Assembly (NCBI GenBank): GCA_963969595.1
Contig: OZ018413.1
Coordinates: 12,513,711-12,577,710, forward strand
Length of the DNA: 64,000 nt
Source of the DNA: Neckera pumila
Lineage: Eukaryota > Streptophyta > Bryopsida > Hypnales > Neckeraceae
Direction of reading: 5' to 3'
Part shown: positions 36,309-48,577 of the stretch, piece after piece
Layout of the letters: every line of letters begins with the position of its first letter
Position numbering within the stretch: the stretch's first letter is position 1
Made by a program: the position numbers and the translations under genes
The notes under the pieces: generated by a model
Seen by the model: the letters and a program-made list of their open reading frames with translations, nothing else
Told to the model about the DNA's origin: nothing
The model's database searches: none

Positions 36309-36457
36309 TTAACCTTGCAACGACACTGAGGACCAAAAGTGTCCGATGGATGACTTTACTGTTCCATGTAGAAACAAAGAATGTACCTATTGGTCCAATT
36401 ATCGGAGCATATTGGTGAATACCTTGGTCATGGGGGGTTGCGTCGTTCTAGGGTTAA
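36309..36457. mobile_element. TTAA MITE, third family, 149 bp
   Basis: TTAA at 36309-36312 and 36454-36457. Ends CCTTGCAACGACACTGAGG and (inverted) CCCTAGAACGACGCAACCC, about 15 of 19 positions alike. TTAACCCTAG is also how the type piggyBac terminus begins. Confidence 0.6.
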
Positions 36458-36870
36458 TACATCATTGCATGCTGGGGCTCACTTACTAGAACCATATATT
36501 ATTTAGAGATTGTGGAAGCGCCTCCATTTGGTTTGTATTATCTTGCATGCAATTTGAGGTCAATTGTAAGTGTTTGTGTTTTCTGTACCACCATAGTGAT
36601 GTTGGTGGTAAAATCTAGAATCTTCATGCAACGGACAACCCAAGAAAAAGGATCCAGCCAGATGTCCAGAACCTCCATTGCGCCTTTTGCAGCGCTGGAG
36701 GCTTGGAGGTTCAGTTCTGGACCCCTCCAGGCCCCATGGAAACAAGCTCTTAAGTAATGCGGATGAAGTTGAGAGGGCACACATAACTTGCAGAGCACGG
36801 CATTTCTTAGCAGCGCATATTTCTCGAGAGCTGCCTGCACCGGGATCAGGGCGTTGCATCCATAGCGTCC

Positions 36871-38468
36871 ATGATGTCGAACCCTGGAGAACGATTCGAT
36901 GAGGCCTTATTCAAGCACCATCAGTGGAGGGCCGTCAGCCCTTGGGGAAGCTACCATGTGGGATGTCTCGATCTATTCACGAAAAGGTCTGAGAGCGAGC
37001 CACTATTAGCCTGGATATCGAAGTATTTGTTGAGCTGCCTGTCATCGAAGAGACCGCTTTTGAAGCCATCGTCAGTTATGGTGTTGCAACCGTCTATGTT
37101 GGCTCCAGATTTGATGTCGCCTGTTTGCAAGTGGTTTGGTGGTAATCTTCCTGATCATCTCGAAGCTGGCCTAGGTGATCTAAAGGATCCCAAGATCCCC
37201 AAACCATCGTTGGATATCTTCGACAAGACGACGTTGCCTCCAATGACGCTTAGTTGGACGGCTTCCGGCGCTTCCTCGCTTTGGCTCCTAGGACTCGCCG
37301 GCCTGGAGCTGAATTACGATGACATTTTGACCTGCACTGCGGATGGCTTGGAAGCTGCTTCCGTCGCCCTCGCGACGGTGCAAAAGTGGGTTAGTTCTCC
37401 TGATGCAGATGGGAAGTACGATTGGTCTCCAGACTTTGACAAATTACTGATGCGGAGCACCGATTGGAGAATGGACGGGTAAGAGCTTCCATCTTTCACT
37501 TCTCCTTCAGTAAGAGGCCACTTTCAAGAGACTTTCGTGATAAGGTGATGATGATCGATGTCTAGGAACGGCAGCAGAGTGGTCTTCGTTTTGACGTGAA
37601 ATTCCTGTTGTGTTGGGTGTGACTCACTCTTGCAGCCACAGGGCGCCCAGGGGAGCACTAAGTTACCCTCATGGTAACAAAGAAAATTGTAACCCTACCC
37701 CGATACCCCTAGCCTGCTTGCGAGCACCTGGCGGTATGGGGTAAGGTGACATTCTTAATTTTCTACCTGGGCGCTCCGTCTGTGCAGCGTAGTTCAGTCT
37801 GCTTTAGGTGAAATAATATTATCTCTTGGGATTTGATTGCAAAATGTATTGAAGAAAATCGGTTTGACTACAATTTTGTCCAGTTGGCTTTTATTTTCAT
37901 GAGCAATAGTTGCATCTGTTTCTAGCTAAATCCAGAAGGAACTCATGCAACCTACTAGCGGCTTGCTCGTGGAAGTGTTTTGGTCCGAGCTAGTTTTCTT
38001 TCTTTGGACGGCTTCCTCTCATATGTTCCGCCGTGCAGAGATGTGAAGCGGCTTTGGATTGTGACTGAAGTTCTGACTGCGACCGAATTCACCCTGAAAG
38101 GACGGGATGGACTTTTCGCTAATGCCAGTACGGAAGTTCCCACGGGAGTCCCAGGAGTATGTGCGAGCGCGAAACTGTCCTTAAAGAAATTGAGTGGCAG
38201 TCAAATAGTTGTGAAAGCTGCACGGAGAACACGTTTTCCTATTGCTGTAAGACTTATGCGAGTGGATTACAACGTCCGTGAGAAGAAAGTGGAGGCGGTG
38301 AGGGGGCCAGAAGAAGCAGACCTTCGTGGAGACGATGACGATTCCCGTGAGAAAACCCTGGAAGTGATGAAAGAGGACATGTTTGAAGTTAACAAAGATG
38401 GAGAGTCAGTATCCATTCCGCTGCTGACGCTTACCGAACAAGAACTCAACAACCTCGGTTCTACTTGA
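36871..38468 (+). CDS. Orphan two-exon gene, about 360 aa, function unknown
   Basis: Proposed exons 36871-37478 (donor GTAAGA) and 37994-38468 (TGA). The joined frame reads ...WRMDG/FLSLDGFLSYV... Base composition is clearly coding-like against the AT-rich surroundings. Exon 2 encodes CRDVKRLWIVTEVLTATEF, a Lys/Arg-rich strand-like stretch (KLSLKKLSGSQIVVKAARR), then an acidic segment and the C-terminal TLTEQELNNLGST. No signal peptide or clear membrane span. I recognise no family. The order of strand-like blocks in exon 2 weakly recalls the pore-forming N-domain of gasdermins, but I cannot support that by residue conservation. In 36988-37132 another frame looks more protein-like than the one used, so a frameshift or mis-modelled splice is possible. 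Intron 1 holds a fold-back repeat. Confidence 0.55.
37637..37787. repeat. Imperfect fold-back repeat in the orphan gene's intron
   Basis: CACAGGGCGCCCAGG is inverted as CCTGGGCGCTCCGTCTGTG, and inner segments 'taccccgatacc' and 'ggtatggggta' also pair. The result is a 150-bp GC-rich hairpin, probably a small MITE. Confidence 0.6.
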
Positions 38469-39169
38469 CGGGAGGGCTTTGCGTCATGTTTTCATACGTA
38501 CCCGAATGTCGTGGAGCTGGCTGCTGGAGCCAATCATGTACTGCTCGATTAAGGGCCGCATGAATAATATGCATCTGAATTATCAAACATCCACATCATC
38601 CGAATACAACCTTGTTTGGTGCACTATGAATTCGCAGTACCCAGAGTGAAGACAGTGTGCTCGAACCTGCGCTAGTTTAGATGATTTATTCTTGTTTTGA
38701 GGAGTCAACGTAAGGTCGAATATGGTTTGCAATTTGGGTGCAAGTCCGTCTGAGACGTGAGTTGGTAGCTTTGTGCTTGTCTGGAACATACGGCCGGTGT
38801 ATGCAGTGATATCACTTAGATGAGAAGATATTCGGTGGTCTCCAATATAGATTGCCAGTGAAGGCTTTCGTTGCTGCTCTTGTATAATTTGTTGAGATGG
38901 GGAGATGGCACAAAGCGGGGTCCAGAGAAATCCCTTTGCACTACATTTCTTACCAAGGTTCTACATCTCTTTATTCGTTCCCACATTCCTAGGGTCTTCC
39001 AACCATTTTGCAACTTTCGTATGTCTTACTTCAATAAATTATGAAACCTGTTTTCAATCCATATGTGACATTTTTGGAACTCATACAAGTTCCAAATTAA
39101 TGACTATTGTGATCAATTGCAAGTTAGGGCCTCTTTACATGCTGTTGCAAGCTCATGTTTTGGTTGGCA
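38469..39169. other. Downstream flank of the orphan gene
   Basis: 3'UTR-like then AT-rich DNA. Short ORFs only. Confidence 0.4.
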
Positions 39170-39480
39170 TTAAGCCCTAAATGACCGAATGACTATTGAA
39201 CGTACAGAGGTGATCTTGGGTAGGTTCCTACAAAGTCATTTTTGTCGGATGTTCATGAAATTTTGACACAATGTGTAAATATGTACCCCCTAAGTGAAAA
39301 CCTATTTTTTTTTTTCTTGATTGGGTGCCTGGATCAAAAGTTATGCTGCCTTGAATTTTTTGGACAGCTCCGGTAGCTTTGGGCAGCATGTGCACAAAAC
39401 TCCTCCAGTCCTCCTGTAATGTTGAAATTTGGCAGATATGTAATTTATATGATATAAGATGCAAATGTCAAAAACACATA
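39170..39480 (-). mobile_element. piggyBac-like fragment, left end only
   Basis: TTAA (39170-39173) then GCCCTAAATGACC, followed by 'gggtaggttcctac' and 'gggtgcctggatcaaaagttatg', the same order as the left side of PB7. No right end found. Confidence 0.5.
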
Positions 39481-39685
39481 CCCATATATAGTGTAAAAAT
39501 CTCATTCTAGGAGGAATTAGAGTCTATTGGCCCTATCAGGCAAGGTCAGGAATTTATTTTTTTCCTAACCTCAAATGTTTTCTTCTAATGGGTTGTTTGT
39601 TGAATAGATGTAAGGTGATTCTTGGGGTTCCTTGTACAATCTAACCTCACTATTACAACACTCAAATGTATGACAACCTCAACCA

Positions 39686-40400
39686 TATGAAGGTAGTTGC
39701 AAGAAACACCTGCCAATTTTGGCTCAAAACGGCCTTAGTATTAGAATACTGTGACTTTTTGGAATAAATTTTTAAAAAATAAAATATGGATAATTTGTAA
39801 AGCACTCAAAATAATATGTATGTAAAAATTCAGACCTATAAATATTTATCTCTAAAAGTTATGCACATTCTAAGAGTGATGGAAAATGCAAGAAAATACA
39901 TAGTTTGGGATTTCATTTTTAGAAAATAGTAAAAAAAATCAAAAAATTAAACAAAAAAAAATCCTTTTTTCTAACTTAAAGGTACTTCTCCTCAACCTTT
40001 TTCACTTTCAGGTAAAAAACATTTGTATTCTCTGCACATGCGCAAAGGTCGTATACTTTGAGCATATGTGGAAGGTAGACACTTTATTATTTTTGAAAAT
40101 TTTCTTCGTAGGCTTGTGTAACTTTAGTAGAACTCTTTGCTTACCCAGTTTCACCTTCAAATTTGCATTTTTGAGTTGGAAATAGTACTAAAAACCTCCA
40201 AAATGGCCAAAGTAGACGTCCAATCGGGGCAATTTACTTTTTAAAACTGGAAAAAATTACACAATCTCTGAAACTATCACATGTACCATCTTTTCAAATC
40301 TCATGAGGAAAGGACATATGATGCAAAAGTTATGAGCAAAAATATATGTGTCCTAGGCCAAGGGGACACCAAAAAGGACAAGTGTTTTTTGCAACGACCC
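39686..40400. mobile_element. TTGCAAGAAACACTTG-ended DNA element, copy 3 (uninterrupted)
   Basis: GGTAGTTGCAAGAAACACCT at the left, inverted GGTCGTTGCAAAAAACACTT at the right. Flanks ATGA and ATGA could be a target duplication if the ends are shifted by a base. It serves as the reference for copies 1 and 2. Confidence 0.7.
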
Positions 40401-41026
40401 ATGACTCATTTTTGTGTGACCAATTCACCTAGTTCAAAACTCTAACACATTGTAATATGACAATTAAGGCCCCCCCCCTATTTGTCATATAATAGAGGTA
40501 ATTAATGCTGAATGTTAATGTAGATGAATTTCATCTAAAATGATAAAAATTTGGAAAAAATTAGATAATTCATCCATTTATAATAGAAAACCTATGGGAA
40601 CTTTCAAAGCCTAGGTCTAGAAAATGGCAGCTAGGATTTGTGTGTCGGCTAGGGCTTGTGCTTGTGGCATAGGTAGGCTTGGTTGCCATTAACAAGCTTA
40701 GTATTGTAAATCTTGGTAGACATAAAGTGTATGTCAATATTTTCTAACCGTTGTAATGTGTTTCCATACTTATTTTGGTCAAATTTTGAAACCTCAATAA
40801 TACGACGTACACCAAATGCCCTAAATGTCATATAGGAAAAGAGCCATTACTGATGGACACCCTCAAAGAGCCAAGCTTAATCAAGATTTTTGTGAAATAC
40901 AAAGTTCGACTTCAGTTCAACACAGACGGCAGTTCCAATCGTGTTCACCTCCTTCAATTCCCTTTGCCTTAGCTTGTATTACGGGTCATCTTTCCTCGCT
41001 TGTTCAGATCACAAATCTCCTTCAAG
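40401..41026. other. 3' flank of the CHAT gene
   Basis: Includes a 9-C run near 40,468 and otherwise nothing recognised. Part is probably 3'UTR of the minus-strand gene. Confidence 0.4.
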
Positions 41027-44000
41027 TCATCCCCAAAGGGGATGCACATATCCGGCTGCATGAGTACTATCCCCCCTTGACAGTTCAACAGGGCACGATG
41101 TTTCTAGTGTGTTCTCGTCAACATTCAGAAGCCACCAGCGGTATTCACCAGGGAATGCTTTGACGCCCAATGACATGTTCGTTGAGTAGCCAGACATGTC
41201 AGAACGCTCAGCCTTTTTGGCTCGGTGTGCATATTCCAATGCTCCTCGTTTATCCTCCATCAGAGCCATGAGATAACTGGCTTGGGCCAGACACTCATAA
41301 TCCTCTCCAAATTTCAGTAATTCATTGAATTCGTCCAGTGCAGCACGATAATGCTGCATGCCCATGAGTCTCCAAATCACCGCTCTCTCTTGTCTGTAGG
41401 TTTGCACGTATAACTCGTCGTACGAGCATTTAAACCTGCTTACAACGACTTCAATTATCTTGTTGATGTAGTCTAGAGCTACTTCAGGACTACCCTTCAT
41501 GGCTTGCGCGTACATCACATGTGCCCTTCATCGGAGCAACCAACAACCAGACGTTAGAAGCAAGAGTCGTTGATTGACTCGTTCATTTGCGGAAAACACG
41601 AAGGATGACGTTACTGGAGAACTAAACTGGAGATTGAACCAAACATATTAGAATATACTGTACTGGTAGCGCACCAAATAATTTTGCACTATTTTTAACT
41701 CAGATATCGAATGCAGAAAAGGCATCAGGAAAATCCATACGTTACACGGTTCATACCTGAAGTCAAACAATTGTTTAGATTCTCCGCAAGCGGTCTCCAA
41801 CTGAAGCTCAAACCTTTTAAGATGTTCCAAGGGCACCACAGTGTAAACAATTTCAGCTGCTGCAATTATTCGGCAGTCAGAAGAGAGTGTAACCAGCAGT
41901 CGTTCTATAGAGCAGATGGCGTCATGGATAGCTTCGTCTGTAAGTGTTTGTTTGTTACGCGCTGATTCCAGGAGGGTATTCACTTTCTGAATATAAAACA
42001 TTTCCGCCTTCATTCCATCGCTCCATAGCTCCTTGGAAAGTTGCACAGTGGGCAAACCCCAAACAACAAACGGACCCCACTCGAAAATCTTACTGGCACA
42101 TTTGTCCGATTCATAGATTTGTAACATTGCGGATCGTAGAGCTGAAGCGACACAGTACCCGCCCTTCAGGAATTCATAAAATGCTTTCATCAACGGTGGA
42201 TTCCCGCTGTCGCCAACTTTCCATTGTGACACCACTGTGGCTGGGACCCCTGCTATCATCAGCGCACGAGGCAGGTTGACCTCGCAGTCGGTGTAGTCCT
42301 ACAGAATCCAATACATGAAAGTGCAATCTCAGGTACAAAACGTTCGCAAGCATGTCCTCATGCACAAGTCGGACGTTGGACAGCCTCCAATACAAGCTTA
42401 CTAGCTAATACGATACTTGCTATGTACGCCATGTGGGGTTACCGATACCCAATGCAATGGGTTATTCATTCCATGAAACTGCCTGAACAAGGACCCCATA
42501 TGTGCATGAAATTCTACAGTGTCATTCAGAGCCCTATATTTCGACACTAGGGATGGGGCAGAGCTTAACACACATATAGAGAGAGATAGATACATACAGA
42601 TATGGGTAATTTCGTTAAAATGGGAAATTCCGCAAACTTTGGCACTTTTATGGTTTAGACCGCGTGGTCTGAAAAATGGCACGCGGAATACCGTCATTTT
42701 AACGAAATTCCTCATAGATATAGATATAGTTTCGAGCAATAGTGTGATTTACCGTTCCGCGGGATGAATTGCAGGCACTGAGAACCACCAAGCGTGTGCG
42801 CCACTGGAAACCACTCCTGATGACATCCTCTGACGGAAGCATGTCCTCCGCAGCGGAGGAGTTCGAGCCGCGCTCAACCTCCGGCATAACAGAACCCACC
42901 TCACCAAATACACTTCCATGTTTTCCACCATGATCGCTGCAAGTTGTTGCAAATTTTGAGTCCCCACCTTCAGATGTTTGAGGGGGAGCAAACTGCAGAG
43001 ACCCCGTCTTATTTTCGCCATTAATACTCCAGTGACCATGAACTCCCAGGTGTATAAACCCCAAAACGTCCCCCTTCCCCACCTCCTTCAGAAACTTTGC
43101 ACGTGTAGCCTCATCTTGCTTAAGTGTCTTCACTCGACGTGGGAGACATGGCTGATCATGCTCCGGCTCTTTCCCTGTTCCAGGAAGGGGCATCATCCCA
43201 TCAAAACACGACTGAAGATCCTTCAGCTCTATTCCTGTTCCCGGAAGAGGGTTCTTGACGTAGGCAGGGTCTCCCACGGCCAAGATACACCCTTCCGGTT
43301 TCAATGGAAATCTGTCCAGATCATCCAGGCGGTCTTTACAGTGCTGCAGTACTCGCAACGACGGAGCAATTGAGATTGTGTGTAATTCAAAAAGATATTT
43401 CTTGGTCTTTCCATCTCGAAGAAGAGCAATTGGCACCCTATATAGGATCTGCAGGCATACCAGTAGATACGAATGTAGTTACGATTCAGTATCTCATCTA
43501 TAATCTTTTGAAGCTTCTCGCCGTTAAGTCTTGAATAATCCTTACACGCCCTGGACGCTGCCCAAGTTGTCCACTTTTTCCATTTTCAGGTCAGTCTCTG
43601 GGAGCTAATTTAAGGATAATAAGATGAAAAGAATTACATCATGTACGCACCTTGGCAGGCACTATGACTAACGAGGCCTTGGGGTCCCTCTCAATGAGCG
43701 ACGCTTGTTCCCAGAAGGGTCCAATGAGCATATCGTATAATTTCCCAAGACAAGAGTGTAGCTTCGCCACAATTTTTTCATCATTGTGTTTCTTTTGCTG
43801 ACAGACTGTGTCGTTGAATTTCTTCACCAAGATCTCCACTCTATCAGCTTCATAGCTGCATATGCGGACGCAAGTAGTATTGTTCTGACCAACCCATGCA
43901 ACCCTCTTGAGCACTGTCAGCCTATTCTTCACCCTTGAAACCCATGTCAATTAATCAAGACAAAGTCGTCACTCCAATCTATTAAATTCAAAGTGACAGC

Positions 44001-47000
44001 ACTGCAAGAAAAAGAGTGGAAGAATGACACCCTATGAATGACACTCCATGTCATTCTTGGTGTCAATTGTTTAATGACATACATACTAGGTGTCCTTTGT
44101 GTAGGAATTGTGCCATTAAAAATGAGAGCAAATAACACCTATTGTGTCATTAAATAATTGACACCCCAAGAATAACACGGAATGTCATTCTGCTGGTGCC
44201 ATTCTTCCACCCCTTTTCTTGTGGTGCAGCTGCCTTGACACGCTCTGCCTATTGTAATGGGCAAAGGTCGACTTACGTCTATAATGAACGCCACAATCGT
44301 ACGCCCCAGGCACACGTACTCGACAAACAAAGGGACGGACCCTTTGCAAGCCGTCTGGCACGATAGGATAGAGGACATAGCTGCCTGTCAAAGCAAGAGA
44401 ATGCACTGCAATGTATCATATCAAGGTAGGATATACATCCTGTTGAGAGTAGTATTACTTTAAGGTCTTAAATTCCAAGGCTTATTAAATGCCGTGACCA
44501 CTTTACCAGCCTGAGCTTCAAACGATTATCATAAGTGAAATAGAATAAAAATTGACAACTGGTACATGGCGGTACGGTACTGGGCTACATGTAGCAAGTG
44601 TACTGGTCTACCTGCTCATCGTTGTCAAACTTGATTAGCTGCTCTTTCAAGGAATCCGAACCTGGATTTCCATCTCCATGTTTCATTACGTTATACCACG
44701 GTCCGAGCTGATTCAGAAGAGTTCGTGTGCGGCCTCTCTCTACCCAAACCAAAGCGCTAGTCGAAAAGGCAGTAAACACGTTAGCTTTGAAGGCTTCATA
44801 AAAACTTTCTCCAGTTCCGCTTAATACGCTGTTAACAGATCTCATGACATCACGATGTGTATAAGATGGATCGTTGATTTCCAGGACACACACAATGCAG
44901 AACCGATCAATCGTAAGAAGATAAGCTATAAACGTCTCATAAACAGATTTCTGCGACTCCAAGAGCAGTAACCATTGGACCTCATTTGAAATGGTCGGTG
45001 TCCAATTATGTAGCAAGTCGGAGTAGATATCAATGGAACGCTTTAGTAGGCGACATGCCTTTATCATTTCTGGCCGCTTAAGCTTGTGTTCGTTTGAAAT
45101 CCAACGATCCCTGAGACAAGAGATCACCTCTTGTACGCACTCCGGCGCCGGCCACGGGAGTTGCAGACTGAGTTCTGTAACATCACACAACCCACATTCA
45201 CAGAATTAAAATATAAATCAAACAGAACCAAACATCAGACCTCAGACCTCTCAAAAGACTCATTGCCGTCGAGTTTGCCTATAAAAGTACATTTTGAGAG
45301 CTATATTTCTACATTACGGGCTTTGAGATTGCTACTAGACTATTTCCAGTGAGTATGGTCGATAGAACCACAAATAATAGCTTCAACAGCATGTGAACAT
45401 GCTATGCAGTAATCAATTCGAGCGCAAAGTAGGAATTCCAAGCTCTTTCCAGCTCCCACTCAGATTTTACATGCCTATCAAGCACTTGAGCTCTTGTTCC
45501 AGGTGAACACGTCTCAAAATTGTTGATTTTTGAAACAATTTCATTATAACATAGTTTCAACAAGTTAATTACGTGTCAACAATTTCAGACTCCAATGTCA
45601 GTGCTACAGCAAATTATGTAGCTGTTATATGTTGCAGTTGGAATAGCATGTATTGTGATGTTACTAATTTTGTCCGGACATCGAGCGTTTGTACTCGATC
45701 ACAAGCCCACGTGTCGATTATGCGGGAGTCTAAAATGGCTGCATCATGCTCCTCAAATCGCAAAAAACATTGTAATCAACTTCCGTGTAGAGTGCTACAA
45801 GGTTGAAGATTGAGACAATATTGATGAGGAAAATGGGTTACAGTCAAGATGAGCATCTTTACCTTCTTCGAGCCAGAGCTTCAATGTAGAAGCTTCTTCG
45901 TGAGCCCCAGATTTACCAATCGAAATCCCAAATGCTTCAGCTATTCCTCTGTTTTGTTTTGGCAATTTTCCAAACGAACGTTCACCAATCATGATTCCAT
46001 ACTGCTGCAGACACTTGGCGGTCAGTTGGTGATCATCTAAGTATTCGCAGAGATCGAGTAAGAGGTTCTGCTTCTCACAAGCTGACTCCCATGTTAATGG
46101 TGACCCAGATCCCGAAATCCACTTTTGCGTATTCAAATTCAGATGCTCTAAGAAATCCCGCAGTACTCCATTTGACCTGCATTGATTCAGATCATTGAGC
46201 TGTTTGAAAGTCTCCCCAGCTTCACTATACCTGCACAGCATGCACCACATGCATCAGATTGCCGTACAATAATCTGATTCATCATGAAGCGAGCTCAATA
46301 TGTGCACCCAAGTTTGAAAATCTAGTCAGTGCTCATCAACGATTGCCATAATTATAGCACTTGGTCCACTTTTAAAAATAATTGGTACAGGGTTAGTGGA
46401 TACCTCTCGTCTCCAATTAAGTTTAACGTTTCGTATAGCTGAATTTCGTAAGTGAATCTGGTCAGACCATGTTCGGAAAGGAACTTTTTCAAATCCCATT
46501 CAAATTTAGACTCAGCTTCCTTAAAAATCTGCATTTGCTTTTCACTAATGCAGTTGAGGATGAAGCGGCGGTCTTGATTTTTAGAAATATTCACTTCGTC
46601 CAAAAGGTTCAATACGTGCAACTCCCGTTGAAATTTCAATATAGGCTCTAGTCTAGGCAGGTACACAATGTACTGGCTGGATCCCCACTTCGTAACCATT
46701 GTGTCATCATCGATCTCTTTAAGCTTCTGCCGAGCCTTTTCAAGCAATTCCCCAGCTCGAGCGTAATTTCCTAGATGGCAGTAGAGACTTGCCGTGTGAC
46801 AGAACCAATCGGAGAACTCCTTGTACAAGAAGCCGATGTTAACTTCTCCAATACTGAAAAACATATTGTAGTCTTCCAGGAATTTGCATTTCTCGTCCTC
46901 TTTCATAACGCGATATGTCTCGGTATCCAATACGCTGCCAACATGCCCAGGCCGCACAACGTCAACGGCATTGATGGCACTGAAGGGGCGAAGCGTCCAC

Positions 47001-47533
47001 TGGTATAGCAATTTCACCGCCTCCTCCGCCTCCTCCTCTGAAATATGACTTTCCCACAGACGATGCGTTTTATTTTCACAATCTCCACTCCACTTCCACT
47101 TTTGGGAGAAACGTGAGAGCTTATCAGTCAGATCGGATATATCCATCACTGATCCGGCGTCCTTGTACATCTCTAAGGAAATTCCCGAGCAGAGAAGGAA
47201 ACAATTGAAGCAAATAACATTGGCAACGTGGAGACAGAGGGCTATCGTTTCATGACTCAAGCTGAAGGAGACTCCCGGATTGTGGTCGCATTTCAGGTCA
47301 GACGCAAATCTTTTCAAATCTAATTGATCCTTGAAGGAGGACTCAAACTTTGTCCCCTCGCATGCCCGGTCAAGTGAAGTCAAAGCTTGATCGTAGCACT
47401 CCAGCAACTTTTCCCCCTCTGATCGATCAATTGGTTGGGGTCTGTCCCATACCGACCTAAGTGCGGCCCACAACTCCGGCTGCCACCAAAATAACAGCAT
47501 GTCCTGATCAAGACCATCCTGCGGAGACGCCAT
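41027..47533 (-). CDS. TPR/CHAT-domain caspase-like protease, 8 exons, about 1,379 aa
   Basis: Minus-strand exons 47533-46404, 46230-45863, 45174-44612, 44384-44277, 43884-43651, 43448-42753, 42298-41757, 41525-41027; phases agree at each junction. Residues 1 to about 690 are helical, TPR-like (for example the segment with CHLGNYARAGELLEKARQKL). About 690-1120 is a CHAT domain. It contains RVPIALLRDG and ISIAPSLRVL, the catalytic His in IHLGVHGHW (His about 938), the catalytic Cys in LVVLSACNSSRG (Cys about 1027), then RALMIAGVPATVVSQWKVGD and GPFVVWGLP, as in CHAT peptidases of the caspase/separase clan. A further TPR-like tail follows (ALEYAHRAKKAE). CHAT proteins are proteolytic or regulated by their TPR part; targets in plants are unknown to me. 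The exon 5 acceptor (43884) is the least certain. Introns carry two hairpin MITEs. Confidence 0.9.
42605..42711. mobile_element. Fold-back MITE in CHAT intron 6
   Basis: GGTAATTTCGTTAAAATG is inverted at the right as CATTTTAACGAAATTCC. An inner palindrome centres on GACCGCGTGGTC. Related blocks occur at about 23,584-23,832. Confidence 0.6.
44000..44226. mobile_element. CACTA-type hairpin MITE in CHAT intron 4, CAG duplication
   Basis: Starts CACTGCAAGAAAAAGAGTGG; the right end inverted reads CACCACAAGAAAAGGGGTGG. It is flanked by the 3-bp duplication CAG (43997-43999, 44227-44229), as expected for CACTA transposition. The two arms stay complementary for roughly 90-100 bp, so the 227-bp element is nearly one long hairpin. 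Confidence 0.85.
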
Positions 47534-47769
47534 CTGCCCGAGGTACCGCGTGCTGATCTAGATGAAAATCTGTGGGCCACTGATATTTAACAATCACTGG
47601 ATTGCCTCGAACACGTACGTGAGTTCGATCTGAAATGCAAGGAAGTGGCCAAGAATTATATAAACTCACACGGCATTAAATTGACCAAACTAGGATGCAG
47701 AGACGTGAGCATCCACGAATTCAGTACTTCCACAGGCAGGCTGGACCGACATATTGATCAATACGAGGT
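47534..47769. other. 5' flank of the CHAT gene
   Basis: Probable promoter/leader of the minus-strand gene. No defined motif that I can support. Confidence 0.4.
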
Positions 47770-48334
47770 CCACAAATTGAAATTCGTAAGGACAACTTAG
47801 ATTGATATGAAATTTTTACCACACAAACTAGACTAGTATGCGCAACTTTTTAAATTTTTATTATTAGAAATGGACACTGTATGAAGAAGAAACAAGCCGC
47901 CAAAGTTCACTGTCTGTAATCCAAAAATGTCCAGATTATGAACTTCGAATTGCTTTCAAACATTCAAAACAACTTGAATTGACATGAAAATTTTACCACA
48001 ATAACTAGACTTCAAGAGGAACAAAACCCAACAAACGTTATTGAAAACAAACACTGGATGAAGGATGAAGGAGATACAAGCCCCCGAAGTTGCAGCCATC
48101 AACATGCAGTTTGGTGATCTCAAATTGACCCTGTGAACTTCGAATGGCTTCCAAAAAATCTATACATCTTGTATTGATCTGAAAATTTTATCACACAAAC
48201 TAGAAGAGAGAACACACATTTCCCAACAAGTTTTATTCAATTTGGACATTAGATGCAAAAGTTACAGCACTTTGAATTAGACTTCTAGACTTGTGAGGAT
48301 ATTTTTGGTCCTCTGGGACACTTAGGGGTTAGAA
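47770..48334 (-). mobile_element. TTAA-ended element fragment with about 185-bp internal units, copy 2
   Basis: Read on the minus strand it starts CTAA-CCCCTAAGTGTCCCAGAGG (mutated TTAA near 48,331) and runs through about three diverged 170-195 bp units. These match 5377-5900 phrase for phrase. The distal end is not identified. Confidence 0.6.
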
Positions 48335-48577
48335 ACCCACCTAGGGTTTGATGGCTGCGGCCGAGTCCCAATTGATTGGTGAAGACGTGACAACCAAGCT
48401 TGAAATCGGACCACGACACAGCGCCACTCCTGAATGCAAAGAATATCTTCCTGAAAAGGGTTGAATCCCTTTTCATCTACTCATCCTCCTAAACATTACA
48501 ACTCTATCATTCCTTCTTGGCATCTCTTTGTGCTGAACAACCTACTTCTCCTCACACTCCTTTCTCTACTACAGGCA

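Noticed and set aside
36512..36902. Several overlapping frames upstream of the orphan gene
   Set aside because: They overlap on opposite strands and have no conserved motif, splice support or plausible product.
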